Shown here: positions 18,577 through 26,996 of the stretch, one piece after another | How the letters are laid out: each line of letters begins with the position of its first letter | Numbering within the stretch: position 1 is the first letter of the stretch | Source: Bacteroidota bacterium | GTDB taxonomy: Bacteria; Bacteroidota; Bacteroidia; Chitinophagales; Chitinophagaceae | NCBI GenBank assembly: GCA_947460175.1 | Contig: CANHGW010000009.1 | Span: 1-64,000 of the forward strand | Reading direction: 5' to 3' | DNA length: 64,000 nucleotides | The notes under the pieces: model-generated | The model's input: only the letters and a program-made list of their open reading frames with translations | Database searches by the model: none | Told to the model about the DNA's origin: nothing | Translations under genes and position numbers: made by a program

Positions 18577-19131
18577 ATGGAGTATAAAGGTCATTCATAT
18601 CATCTGAAATATCAAGGGAGTAATTTTGATTCGGCATTAGAATTAACATGGTTTCTTTTCTTAAGTGCACTCGATTTTACAAAAAATAATATTTCTTCAC
18701 ATCCTCTTGATTACAAACATGATCTTAATTGGTACCCTGATTTAAGGTTTGTTGTTTTTAATACTATGCGTTTTGAAATATTTGCAGAAGTAAAGCCTTT
18801 GACTAAAATGCAATTTGAAAAAGATCTAATATTAACAAAGTATAAAAAGAATGATAGTACTACATGTATACTAGGTTCAAGTTGCACAGACTACCAACTC
18901 TTAGAAAATAGCATTGAGTTGTCTGGATTATTTGAAGCTAACTTTACCAGTAATATTGATAAATGGGATGAGTGTAAAATTATAGCTTATAACCTAGGTC
19001 GAAAATTTGGAGATAATCAAACACATAATGAAGAAAAATTGAATTTCGGGAAGTACAAAGGGTATACATTACGAGAAGTTAAAGAGAAAGATATAAGTTA
19101 TTATAATTGGTTCTTGGAGACTTTTGATTAA
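18577..19131 (+). CDS. PD-(D/E)XK-like nuclease with ExoX-type C-terminal domain
   Basis: A 184-residue protein without signal peptide. The N-terminal part follows the pattern of small PD-(D/E)XK nucleases: YKGHSYHLKYQGSNFDSALELTW with E22, then WYPD with D55, and FAEVKP giving E71-x-K73. The last 30 residues, NFGKYKGYTLREV and YYNWFLE with W178, match the short domain found at the C-terminus of exodeoxyribonuclease X and related proteins. The two halves are joined by about 75 residues with three cysteines. It would act on DNA in the cytoplasm. It is isolated among unknown small secreted protein genes, converges with the gene at 19137, and may be part of an accessory insert. Domain calls are by eye only. 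Confidence 0.6.
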   Translation: MEYKGHSYHLKYQGSNFDSALELTWFLFLSALDFTKNNISSHPLDYKHDLNWYPDLRFVVFNTMRFEIFAEVKPLTKMQFEKDLILTKYKKNDSTTCILGSSCTDYQLLENSIELSGLFEANFTSNIDKWDECKIIAYNLGRKFGDNQTHNEEKLNFGKYKGYTLREVKEKDISYYNWFLETFD

Positions 19132-19136
19132 AATAA

Positions 19137-19384
19137 CTAAAATTCATGTTTTAAATGATTACATCTATAAAATGTGTCAACTTTGAAAAGTAATGTGCCA
19201 AAAAAAATTGAAGTATCTATTATTGAGTGAGGGGCAATACCAATTAATGAATTATTATATATTCTTCCTGTATACTTGTCAATATCAGAAATTAGTGGCC
19301 TAATGAACTTCCCTTTAAAATGATAGATACTATCTGTGAATAATTTTGGGATCATTTCGGGAGTTATCATTGCAGCTACTTCAA
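19137..19384 (-). pseudogene. Frameshifted 3' part of the lipoprotein gene at 19376-19786
   Basis: Reading from the A7 run (T7 at 19390-19396 on the plus strand) in the frame displaced by one base gives NILEVAAMITPEMIPKLFTD and continues as an open frame to TAG at 19137-19139, with no new start of its own beyond an internal ATG at 19370. The zero frame instead meets TAG eight codons after the run. The simplest reading is that one base has been lost in the homopolymer, so the 136-residue protein and this tail were once one protein of about 212 residues. A sequencing or assembly indel is equally possible. Confidence 0.5.
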
Positions 19385-19786
19385 GAATATTTTTTTACTA
19401 TGATAGATATCGACATTTTGCATCTCAAACAATGCAATATATTTCCCTTTTGAGTATTCATTTATATGTTCGAACATGAAAGGCAAATCTTCTAAAACAT
19501 TTTGCTCTTGATATAAATGCAATAAACTGTCTTTGAATTTAATATTAGTTTGATTTAGCATCTCATTATTCTGCATACTCCCTCTATTTTGATTCGTAAA
19601 ATCATTCGTAAATTGTATAAGCCGATTTCGCTTTTTAAAAATAGTTGGGGTTTTAGTATTTTGAGGTTGTTGTTCATTCTTACATGATGAACCAATAGCA
19701 GATATAATTATTAGCAAAATTGATAATAGAACCCCAACTTTTAATCGTTCAAGTATTTGATGAAGGAAAGAATAGTTACCACTCAT
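19376..19786 (-). CDS. Unknown membrane-anchored protein, probably truncated by a frameshift
   Basis: A 136-residue protein. A hydrophobic segment at about 15-33 ends in SSCKNEQQ, so it may be a lipoprotein with C35, although 14 residues precede the hydrophobic stretch. The rest is polar, with a helical section (about 65-135, KFKDSLLHLYQEQNVLEDLP). The frame closes soon after an A7 tract and an open frame continues one base out of phase. It overlaps the 3' end of the upstream secreted protein gene by 11 bases, so both are in one operon. No family recognised. Confidence 0.5.
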   Translation of the reverse strand: MSGNYSFLHQILERLKVGVLLSILLIIISAIGSSCKNEQQPQNTKTPTIFKKRNRLIQFTNDFTNQNRGSMQNNEMLNQTNIKFKDSLLHLYQEQNVLEDLPFMFEHINEYSKGKYIALFEMQNVDIYHSKKIFLK

Positions 19787-20303
19787 TTTTTTCGTTGGCT
19801 TTGTTAATTATATCTATCAATCCAGCTACTCGGTATAGGAAAAGTATCTTTAATCCATTGACAACTTTATCCTTTGAATCCTTATTACAAATTGGTCCGT
19901 ATTCAAATCTACATCCATAATGGTTTAAATTGTCAATTTCATATTTGTATTTACCACTCTTACAATGAATTAATAATCGAAAAGATATTAATCCATCTGA
20001 ATGATATGGTACGAAGTAATATCCATAAATAGGGCTTTGTTTACCAGTTTCAGTTTTTTTTATAACATAAGATCCTGTAGCTACAATAGTAGAATCATCG
20101 ATTTTATTATAGCTAAACAATTCATTTTTTGCAACAGAATATCCTGCTAATGATTTGTATATATTATTACAAATTATTGTACTTAATTGGGTATTTGGAA
20201 CAAGACATATTTTGCTTAATGAATCACATACATTAGCAAACTCTTTACCTTTTGCATAAACTATAGAATTTAATAGTATGACGATTAGGAATATCTTTTT
20301 CAT
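19776..20303 (-). CDS. Unknown secreted protein (175 residues)
   Basis: A signal peptide (MKKIFLIVILLNSIVYAKG) leads a small domain with five or more cysteines in the mature part (C26, C33, C45 and three further on), alternating beta strands such as DDSTIVATGSYVIKKTETGK and SGKYKYEIDNLNHYGCRFEY, and a basic helical end. Cysteine spacing suggests disulfides in the periplasm. It is the first gene of a two-gene operon with the frameshifted lipoprotein gene. No family recognised. Confidence 0.6.
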   Translation of the reverse strand: MKKIFLIVILLNSIVYAKGKEFANVCDSLSKICLVPNTQLSTIICNNIYKSLAGYSVAKNELFSYNKIDDSTIVATGSYVIKKTETGKQSPIYGYYFVPYHSDGLISFRLLIHCKSGKYKYEIDNLNHYGCRFEYGPICNKDSKDKVVNGLKILFLYRVAGLIDIINKANEKNEW

Positions 20304-20401
20304 ATGTTAAAAATACAATATAATTTGAATATTCTACAATGGCCAATCGACATTGTTGATGTGATAATCTTATCATTTAAAGACTTTACAGCAATTCGAA
20401 A

Positions 20402-20710
20402 TCAGGGAAAAGTGACAATTTTTTTTTCGCCAGAATTAATACCAATTGCGCCGGATAATATGGTAGGATATAAAACATACCCCGATAATTGAGTTATTTT
20501 ATAATTATATGATCCTGGAGCAATCGATTGATCGTAATATTGTCCACCATTAATTGAAGTTATTAAAGTATTATTTACTTCAATTTTATAGGGATTTGAC
20601 GAATTATTTACCCAGCTAATAATAGTACCGGCAGTAGTTGTTGTAGTTGTTTCTTTTTCGCAGCTAATAAGGAATAAGCAAATTAGCAAACCTAGTATTA
20701 AATTTTTCAT
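20402..20710 (-). CDS. Small lipoprotein (102 residues), unknown function
   Basis: A lipoprotein signal ends at C17 (CLFLISCEKE) and is followed by a threonine run and an all-beta domain of about 75 residues (SWVNNSSNPYKIEVNN, GGQYYDQSIAPGSYNYKI). The pattern of a turn-rich strand set ending GEKKIVTFP resembles a small Ig-like or PEGA-like fold, by eye only. It lies 98 bases upstream of the next minus-strand gene. Function unknown. Confidence 0.6.
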   Translation of the reverse strand: MKNLILGLLICLFLISCEKETTTTTTAGTIISWVNNSSNPYKIEVNNTLITSINGGQYYDQSIAPGSYNYKITQLSGYVLYPTILSGAIGINSGEKKIVTFP

Positions 20711-20926
20711 TTCGAAATTTATTTTTGGAGCCTAAAATTAAAGTTAATATTCATTTCATCAACTTATTTAATGTTATTGATTTTAAAGATTTGTTTTATT
20801 ATAATTAATTCCCATAATTAATATTATGTTAAATAGAAACAGAGTGAATTAACCAATGTTAATTAATATTGTTTGTTTGAATCTTACATGGCCATATTGT
20901 AAATTCGTTTTATAAAACTACAACGT

Positions 20927-21931
20927 ATGCTTAAAAAAATTCTTTACACCCTACTAGCCCTATTGGCTGTTTATATTATTCTTTGTTTTGTGGGACCTAA
21001 AAACATGGATGTAACTACCACTAAAACAATCAACGGTTCTCCTAATCAAGTTTATGGTCAAATCATCGAGTTTCGTAATTGGCCCAATTGGAGTAAATGG
21101 ATGAAAGATGATACGGCGATGTCGTTGACCTTCGGAAATCCTTCCTCTGGTTTGGGCGGTTCGTATTCTTGGAAATCTGAAAAAAGTGGTTCTGGTAATA
21201 TGAAAATTACAGAGGTTATTCCTGGCCAATTGGTAAAAAGTGATTTAGTATTTGATGATTGGAATTCAACCAATAAAGTAACAATGGAACTCAAGCCCAA
21301 TGGTACAAATACCGATGTGACTTGGAAAATGATAGACGAAAAACCTTTTCCTTTCTTTTTGCGTGGTATGATGTTGGTCATGAATATGAATGGCTCTATT
21401 CAAAAGGATTTTGATGCAGGACTTGCTAATATGGATTCATATATCAAATCTGGTAAAGCTGCTACCTATCTCAATGGATTTTCAATTTTAGAATCCGATT
21501 TTCCTGCTACTACTTATCTAGGCAAACGATCCTTGTTAGAAATGAAAGATTTGAGCGCTTATTTTGCTAAACATTTTCCTGAAATTGCCAAACTAGCTGG
21601 AAATAAATGTGTTGGCCCACCTGTAGGTATCTATTGGAAATGGGATATGAACTCTCAAAAAGGTGATATGGCAGCAGCAATGCCTGTAAGTATGTCTGAA
21701 ATCCTGAATGATCAATACAAATTGATACCTGTACCCACTTCGCGCCAATATATCATTGAATACCATGGAGGTTATGATAAAATGGCTTTGGCTTATCAAT
21801 CACTTGATTCTATGATTCATTCTAAAGGAATTCCCAATCCCTCACTTGTAATTGAGGAATACATTACCGACCCAATGACTGAAAAGGATACCTCAAAATG
21901 GTTGACCGTAATTCATTTTTTGACTAAATAA
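20927..21931 (+). CDS. SRPBCC domain plus GyrI-like effector-binding domain protein
   Basis: A 334-residue protein with an N-terminal membrane segment (about 5-24). Residues about 32-172 form an SRPBCC/polyketide-cyclase-like ligand pocket (VYGQIIEFRNWPNWSKWMKD, KMTEV-type strands and a DAGLANMDSYIK end helix). Residues about 185-334 look like a GyrI/AraC effector-binding domain (YLGKRSLLEMKDLSAYFAKH, GPPVGIYWKWD, YIIEYHGGYDKMALAYQSL). Such fusions are widespread in Bacteroidota; a small-molecule binding role at the membrane is inferred. It stands alone between divergent and co-directional unknown genes. Confidence 0.82.
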   Translation: MLKKILYTLLALLAVYIILCFVGPKNMDVTTTKTINGSPNQVYGQIIEFRNWPNWSKWMKDDTAMSLTFGNPSSGLGGSYSWKSEKSGSGNMKITEVIPGQLVKSDLVFDDWNSTNKVTMELKPNGTNTDVTWKMIDEKPFPFFLRGMMLVMNMNGSIQKDFDAGLANMDSYIKSGKAATYLNGFSILESDFPATTYLGKRSLLEMKDLSAYFAKHFPEIAKLAGNKCVGPPVGIYWKWDMNSQKGDMAAAMPVSMSEILNDQYKLIPVPTSRQYIIEYHGGYDKMALAYQSLDSMIHSKGIPNPSLVIEEYITDPMTEKDTSKWLTVIHFLTK

Positions 21932-21988
21932 TAAGTTTGAAATTAATTTCCTGACAAAAATCATCTTTTCAAACCCCCTATTTAAAGT

Positions 21989-21996
21989 TATATTTG
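21989..21996 (+). promoter_or_regulatory. Candidate -7 promoter element upstream of trhO
   Basis: TATATTTG followed by C matches TAnnTTTG exactly; an upstream TTTC at 21967-21970, 18 bases away, could serve as a weak -33. A transcript from about 22003 would carry a leader of roughly 320 bases before trhO that includes two short open frames. Confidence 0.5.
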
Positions 21997-22078
21997 CCCT
22001 ATTATTAATTCCAAAATTTGTTATTGTTAAAGATATTTATAATTATGATGGCTATATTAAAAACAAACAACTAGATTT

Positions 22079-22162
22079 ATGAAAGATGTAGGAGCTATTA
22101 TATTTTTAATTATTGTATTTGCGCTTTGTTTCTATTGCCTTTATATTGCTTATTCTCCTTAA
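22079..22162 (+). CDS. Possible 27-residue membrane peptide
   Basis: ATG at 22079 opens a frame of 27 codons ending TAA at 22160-22162. The product is one hydrophobic helix (IIFLIIVFALCFYCLYIAY) with a short charged start MKDVG. It lies between a -7-like promoter element and the 50-codon frame before trhO. Such a short frame can arise by chance; the hydrophobic layout is the only support. Confidence 0.3.
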   Translation: MKDVGAIIFLIIVFALCFYCLYIAYSP

Positions 22163-22171
22163 TAAAATAAA

Positions 22172-22324
22172 ATGGATAAATCAAACGCTGAGTTGAAAGA
22201 AGATCATTATTTATTAGTTGAACGCAATTGCAGTGCAAGAGTTGTATTACGTTCTTTACGACCGGATAAAAAATCTTTAAAAACAAATATTTTGTTCGCC
22301 TTACAAGCGTCCTTAAAATTTTAA
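22172..22324 (+). CDS. Possible 50-residue peptide upstream of trhO
   Basis: ATG at 22172 opens a frame that stops at 22322-22324, two bases before the ATG of trhO at 22327. The product is basic and soluble-looking ([20 protein letters not shown], then [16 protein letters not shown]). The tight spacing suggests translational coupling to trhO, either as a small protein or a leader peptide. No family recognised. Confidence 0.35.
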   Translation: MDKSNAELKEDHYLLVERNCSARVVLRSLRPDKKSLKTNILFALQASLKF

Positions 22325-22326
22325 TT

Positions 22327-23373
22327 ATGGCACATTTAGTCAATCGTATTTCGCACGAAGAGTTGCGAGTAAAACTGATGGAAGAAACAGAACATCGGAT
22401 TACAATTTCATTTTATAAATATTTTTCAATCGAGCACCCACTTGAATTTAGGGATGAATTATACCTTGCCTTGAATCAATTGAAGGTTTTCGGACGTATT
22501 TATTTGGCGCATGAAGGTATCAATGCTCAGTTAAGTGTGCCCGAATCCAATTTTGAATCCTTAAAGAGTTATCTCTATTCTATTGAACCATTGAACGGAA
22601 TCCGTCTTAATATCGCTGTGGATGATGATGGAAAATCCTTTTTTGTATTGAAGGTAAAAGTACGCGAAAAAATAGTTGCAGATGGATTAACTGATTTGAG
22701 TTTTGATCCAGCAAAAACAGGTAAGTATTTGAAAGCCAATGAGTTCAATGAATTATCTTTAAATCCAGATGTAGTCATTGTAGATATGCGAAACCATTAC
22801 GAATACGAAGTTGGCCATTTTGAAAATGCCATTGAAGTACCTTCTGATACCTTTCGCGAACAGCTACCAATGGCAGTCGATATGCTCAAGGATAAAAAAG
22901 ACCAACCCATTATCATGTATTGTACCGGAGGAATTCGATGTGAAAAAGCAAGTGCTTATATGCTTCACAATGGATTCAAAAATGTATATCATGTAGAAGG
23001 TGGGATTATCCATTATACACAAACAGCTAAAAAAGAAGGTTTGCCAATCAAATTCATTGGCAAAAATTTTGTCTTTGATGAACGATTGGGCGAACGTATT
23101 TCAGATGACGTCATTTCCAATTGCCATCAATGTGGTAAACCGTGTGATACGCATACCAATTGTTTAAACGATGGTTGTCATCTCCTATTTATTCAATGTA
23201 ATGAATGTAAAGAAGCTTTGAAAGGCTGTTGCAGCGATGAATGTATGCAGGTTAATGAACTTTCTGAAGAAGAGAAAATTGAGTTACGTAAAGGAATCGA
23301 CAAAGGCAATATGATTTTCAATAAATCGCGTCAGCGATTACGACCTCGATTGAATGAAATCAATGGATTATAA
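22327..23373 (+). CDS. trhO: tRNA uridine(34) hydroxylase, rhodanese-domain protein (TrhO/YceA family)
   Basis: A 348-residue protein. Family knowledge: TrhO makes 5-hydroxyuridine at the wobble position of some tRNAs using oxygen. Visible are the N-terminal acylphosphatase-like domain (about 25-115, [33 protein letters not shown]), a rhodanese domain (about 135-235) with the catalytic loop C199-T-G-G-I-R-C205 and EGGIIHY, and a Cys-rich C-terminal part (about 262-310) with CHQCGKPCD and CSDEC that probably binds zinc. Length and order agree with the family. It converges with pcm, five bases between the stops. Confidence 0.93.
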   Translation: MAHLVNRISHEELRVKLMEETEHRITISFYKYFSIEHPLEFRDELYLALNQLKVFGRIYLAHEGINAQLSVPESNFESLKSYLYSIEPLNGIRLNIAVDDDGKSFFVLKVKVREKIVADGLTDLSFDPAKTGKYLKANEFNELSLNPDVVIVDMRNHYEYEVGHFENAIEVPSDTFREQLPMAVDMLKDKKDQPIIMYCTGGIRCEKASAYMLHNGFKNVYHVEGGIIHYTQTAKKEGLPIKFIGKNFVFDERLGERISDDVISNCHQCGKPCDTHTNCLNDGCHLLFIQCNECKEALKGCCSDECMQVNELSEEEKIELRKGIDKGNMIFNKSRQRLRPRLNEINGL

Positions 23374-23378
23374 GGGCA

Positions 23379-24047
23379 TTATTTTGCCTTACCACTTAGC
23401 ATAGGTACAAAAACAAAATCGGAGAATTGTTCTGTTTCGAGCGAACCATCTTCTAGTTTTTTAATGCGAGTCATCGTTTGTCGACTTTCATCCTCACCCA
23501 ATGGCAACACCATCAACCCGCCTACTTTGAGTTGAGCTACCAATTTTTCGGGTACAAATGGTGCAGCGGCTGTAATGAGTATTTTATCAAAAGGTGCAAA
23601 ACCAGGTAATCCTTCAAATCCATCACCATAGAAAAATTTAATTTTCTTAGAATAGGTTGCTTTCAAGGGATAACTCAATTCATTTCGTTTGTACAATTCT
23701 AATTGACGCTCAATGGTATACACCATGGCTCCCATTTCGGCCAATACAGATGCTTGATACACACTACCTGTGCCTATTTCAAGTACTTTTTCAAAAGGTT
23801 TCACTTTCAACAATTCTGTTTGATAGGCAACAGTATATGGTTGCGAGATGGTTTGCCCTTCCCCTATCGGAAATGCACGGTCTTCATAGGCTATTTTATC
23901 AAAGGCAGGATCCAAAAAGAAATGTCGTGGGATATTCATCATTGCAGTCAACACCTTTTCATCTTTAATACCCTTTTCACGTATTTCTTCAATCAAAATT
24001 CTTCTAAGACCTTTATGTCTATATGTATCGTCTTGTTTTCTAAGCAT
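23379..24047 (-). CDS. pcm: Protein-L-isoaspartate O-methyltransferase
   Basis: A 222-residue SAM-dependent enzyme that repairs isoaspartyl residues in aged proteins. Family marks are VPRHFFLDP-like IPRHFFLDPAF, the IGEGQTISQPYTVA segment that positions the substrate, the SAM-binding LEIGTGSVYQASVLAEMG, and DKILITAAAPFVPEKLVAQL. The usual GTGSGYQ motif is GTGSVYQ here; the third glycine is replaced by valine, which is worth noting because it lies by the SAM-binding loop. The gene starts 25 bases after the small lipoprotein gene stop in the same orientation. Confidence 0.92.
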   Translation of the reverse strand: MLRKQDDTYRHKGLRRILIEEIREKGIKDEKVLTAMMNIPRHFFLDPAFDKIAYEDRAFPIGEGQTISQPYTVAYQTELLKVKPFEKVLEIGTGSVYQASVLAEMGAMVYTIERQLELYKRNELSYPLKATYSKKIKFFYGDGFEGLPGFAPFDKILITAAAPFVPEKLVAQLKVGGLMVLPLGEDESRQTMTRIKKLEDGSLETEQFSDFVFVPMLSGKAK

Positions 24048-24071
24048 TCTCTTTCTTCCTCTTATCTTTTT

Positions 24072-24407
24072 TTAGTTCTTTTTGACTCTGTAAAATTTCA
24101 CCATAGTAGTATCAGTACTAAGTCTATTACGTATGGCCATGGTATCATTTCCTATAAATCGATAAATCAAATAATACGTTTGATTTTCTTCATCTGTATA
24201 CATCGTTAGTTCCTTGGCCTTCGTATCGATGTTGTATTTAAAATTCTTAACCATGGTCATCATCATTTTTCCGGCAGAATAAGTTTGATCTTGATGATAC
24301 TCAAACCAATCCTGATCACTTTGCCACTTACCTATAATTATTTCCTCATCCTTTTTACCACAGGAATACAACATGGCAATCAGGCAACACAATACAATAT
24401 ATTTCAT
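24072..24407 (-). CDS. Small lipoprotein with lipocalin-like fold
   Basis: A 111-residue protein with a lipoprotein signal (MKYIVLCCLIAMLYSCGKKD, lipid site C16). The mature part starts IIIGKWQSDQDWFEYHQDQT, the opening of many small lipocalin-like beta-barrel lipoproteins, and continues with strands ending MVKFYRVKKN. Its gene begins 15 bases after the E1 fusion gene ends and precedes pcm, all on the minus strand. Ligand unknown. Confidence 0.65.
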   Translation of the reverse strand: MKYIVLCCLIAMLYSCGKKDEEIIIGKWQSDQDWFEYHQDQTYSAGKMMMTMVKNFKYNIDTKAKELTMYTDEENQTYYLIYRFIGNDTMAIRNRLSTDTTMVKFYRVKKN

Positions 24408-24422
24408 AATCTACATTAACTA

Positions 24423-26813
24423 TTACTCGTTCATCATATCGATGATCACTTGTGCGATATCTTCTGCATTGGGTTTTGAAAAATAATCACCATCACTACC
24501 ATATGCAGGTCGATGTGGCTGAGCTGCAATAGTTCTTGGTGCTACATCAAGCCATTTATACCCACCTTGCAATTCCATTACTTGCTGAAACATATATGCA
24601 GAAGCTCCACCCGGTACATCTTCATCAATGAAGATGATACGATTGGTTTTCTTAAGCGATTCTACAATAGAATGATTGATATCAAATGGAAGTAATGTTT
24701 GTACATCAACTAATTCGCAACTTATACCAGCTGGTTCGAGATACTCCTTTATAGCATCTTGTATGATACGCAAGGTAGAACCATAGGAAACAATGGTGAT
24801 ATCCTGCCCTTCTTGAATAATTTCTGGTATACCCAATGGAATCGTCAATTCAAATAAATTGGAAGGTACTTTTTCTTTCAATCGGTAACCATTCAAACAT
24901 TCTACTACTACTGCAGGCTCATCTGATTTCAGTAAGGTATTATACATACCTGCAGCCTGTACCATATTACGAGGAACACATACATGAATTCCTCTGAGTG
25001 CATTGATAATCATACCCATTGGCGAACCACTATGCCATACACCTTCAAGTCGATGGCCACGAGTACGAACGATCAATGGACATTTCTGACCACCTTTTGT
25101 ACGATATTGCATAGTAGCCACATCGTCACTCAACGGTTGCAAACCATATAAAAGATAATCTAAATATTGAATTTCAGCAATTGGGCGAAGACCTCGCATA
25201 GCCATACCTATCCCCTGTCCCATAATGGTGGCCTCACGGATACCTGCATCAAATACACGCCATTTACCGTGCTTTTCTTGTAAGCCAGCGAAGCCTTGAT
25301 TTACGTCGCCTATATTCCCTACATCTTCTCCAAATGCAAATACTTTTGGATTGGTCGATAAGGTATGATCAAAGAATTTATTTAAAATTTCAAATCCATT
25401 TAAGAAAACGTCTTCACCATTGAATTCAGGTTTTACTTCTTCTACTTTACTTATTTGCAAATCAGATCTTGAATATAGATTTGAATTGTATTTTTCAAAA
25501 GCATCCGATTTCAATGATAAATAATAATTGCGTAGACGATCCACAGCATGGCCTGATCCTGCTATATGAAGTATACGTGCAATTGTTTTCATAATATCTC
25601 TACGCAATGGTTCACGTATAGCAGCTAATTCTCTTACACAAGAAGCTATAAACTCAGATTGGGCATTACCCTCATAGATTACTTCGTTACAAAATTTAGT
25701 AGCTTCTTCGATTTCCTGTTTAATTGGATTCAAGAAATTTTCCCAAGCCAATTTTTTAGCATCGCTAACAAATGTTTTTGCAGATGTTTCAATCTCTATC
25801 AGTTCACTCTCTTCTGCAATATTATTTTCTAGAATGAATTCACGCATTTTTTTGATGCAATCCATTTCTTTTTCCCAATCCAATCGCTCTTTGCTTTTGT
25901 ATCGTTCGTGCGAACCTGAGGTAGAGTGTCCTTGAGGTTGCGTAATTTCTTGTACATGAAATATTGCAGGGATATGTTTTTCTCTTACTCGTTTGATACC
26001 CTCTCTGAATGTTTCGCAAAGCGAGGCATAGTCCCATCCTTTCACAGTATAGATATCTACGCCACCTTGTTCTTCATTGTATTTAAACCCGCTAAGAGCT
26101 TCTGAAATTGAATTTTTAGATGTTTGAAATTTACGAGGTACTGAAATACCATATCCATCATCCCAACAAAATACAGCCAATGGCACTTTCAATACACCAG
26201 CTGCATTAATGGTTTCCCAAAATAAACCTTCACTCGTAGATGCATCTCCTATGGTAGTAAAACAAACTTCATTTCCATTGTCTGACATTTCAGTGAACTG
26301 ATGTAATTGCTTTTGTTTGCGATACAATTTGGACGCAAATGCAAGTCCTAAACCTCGTACCATTTGACCTGCAGTAGGTGAAATATCAGAGCTGCTATTT
26401 TTGGTATTGGTCATTTTTTTTTGAAGACCATCCTCATCTAAAAAACGTGTACCGTAGTGCCCATTCATTTGACGACCTGCGCTACTAGGTTCTTCATTTA
26501 CATCAGGATTGGCATATAACTGTGCAAAAAATTGATTCACCGTTGTCATACCGCTAGCAAACATAAATGTTTGATCGCGATAATAGCCTGATCTGAAATC
26601 ACCTTCACGAAATACTTTAGCCATCGCTATTTGAGCGATTTCCTTTCCATCTCCAAAGATGCCAAATTTTGCCTTACCTGTTAGCACTTCTTTTCTTCCA
26701 AGAAGACTTGCCTCACGGCTTTGTAAGGCCAATGTATAATCATTGAGTACTTCTTGTTTAAAGTCTTCAAATGCAATTTTCTCATCTTTAATTGTGGTAG
26801 TCTCTCCCTTCAT
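24423..26813 (-). CDS. Fused E1 alpha/beta 2-oxoacid (probably branched-chain) dehydrogenase
   Basis: A 796-residue fusion of the two E1 subunits of a thiamine-diphosphate 2-oxoacid dehydrogenase. E1-alpha (about 30-430) has SREASLLGRKE-type entry, GGRQMNGHYG-like GRQMNGHYG (113-121), and the ThDP motif GDASTSEGLFWETINAAG (189-206) ending in WDDGYGIS. E1-beta (about 465-796) has VFAFGEDVG, GIREATIMGQGIGMAMRG, the EIQYLDYLLY helix and the C-terminal VVSYG, FIDEDVPGG. It decarboxylates a 2-oxoacid and acylates E2 lipoyl groups; fused E1 of this form is common in Bacteroidota and usually taken to act on branched-chain substrates. No E2 or E3 gene is near. Confidence 0.9.
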   Translation of the reverse strand: MKGETTTIKDEKIAFEDFKQEVLNDYTLALQSREASLLGRKEVLTGKAKFGIFGDGKEIAQIAMAKVFREGDFRSGYYRDQTFMFASGMTTVNQFFAQLYANPDVNEEPSSAGRQMNGHYGTRFLDEDGLQKKMTNTKNSSSDISPTAGQMVRGLGLAFASKLYRKQKQLHQFTEMSDNGNEVCFTTIGDASTSEGLFWETINAAGVLKVPLAVFCWDDGYGISVPRKFQTSKNSISEALSGFKYNEEQGGVDIYTVKGWDYASLCETFREGIKRVREKHIPAIFHVQEITQPQGHSTSGSHERYKSKERLDWEKEMDCIKKMREFILENNIAEESELIEIETSAKTFVSDAKKLAWENFLNPIKQEIEEATKFCNEVIYEGNAQSEFIASCVRELAAIREPLRRDIMKTIARILHIAGSGHAVDRLRNYYLSLKSDAFEKYNSNLYSRSDLQISKVEEVKPEFNGEDVFLNGFEILNKFFDHTLSTNPKVFAFGEDVGNIGDVNQGFAGLQEKHGKWRVFDAGIREATIMGQGIGMAMRGLRPIAEIQYLDYLLYGLQPLSDDVATMQYRTKGGQKCPLIVRTRGHRLEGVWHSGSPMGMIINALRGIHVCVPRNMVQAAGMYNTLLKSDEPAVVVECLNGYRLKEKVPSNLFELTIPLGIPEIIQEGQDITIVSYGSTLRIIQDAIKEYLEPAGISCELVDVQTLLPFDINHSIVESLKKTNRIIFIDEDVPGGASAYMFQQVMELQGGYKWLDVAPRTIAAQPHRPAYGSDGDYFSKPNAEDIAQVIIDMMNE

Positions 26814-26843
26814 GTTTAATGCTTTAATTCAAATACAAGGATA

Positions 26844-26875
26844 CAAAAATAATATTCTAAATTTCTATTCACGAA
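26844..26875 (-). promoter_or_regulatory. Candidate promoter for the E1 fusion gene
   Basis: On the minus strand TTCG (26872-26875), a 20-base spacer and TATTTTTG (26851 down to 26844), an exact TAnnTTTG. The predicted start gives a leader of roughly 25 bases. Confidence 0.5.
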
Positions 26876-26962
26876 TTATTTATATATTAAAATTCAATGT
26901 TAAAGGCACTTCGGTTAACTACGACTTAACTTTGAAAATAATCGTTATATTAAAAATACACA

Positions 26963-26970
26963 TAATTTTG
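26963..26970 (+). promoter_or_regulatory. Candidate -7 element for the DUF1573 pair
   Basis: TAATTTTG matches TAnnTTTG, 26 bases before the ATG at 26997. No good -33 element at the usual spacing. Confidence 0.4.
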
Positions 26971-26996
26971 AGTAAACATTTAAAAAACATAGAATT

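Noticed and set aside
19376-19410. Programmed -1 ribosomal frameshift
   Set aside because: The tract is AGT AAA AAA ATA, which lacks the X of a canonical X-XXY-YYZ heptamer, and no downstream pseudoknot was seen; an indel or transcriptional slippage is simpler.
23703-24209. 168-codon plus-strand frame across pcm
   Set aside because: Antisense to pcm and the small lipoprotein gene, both of which have clear family features; the product reads as low-complexity Phe/His/Ser.
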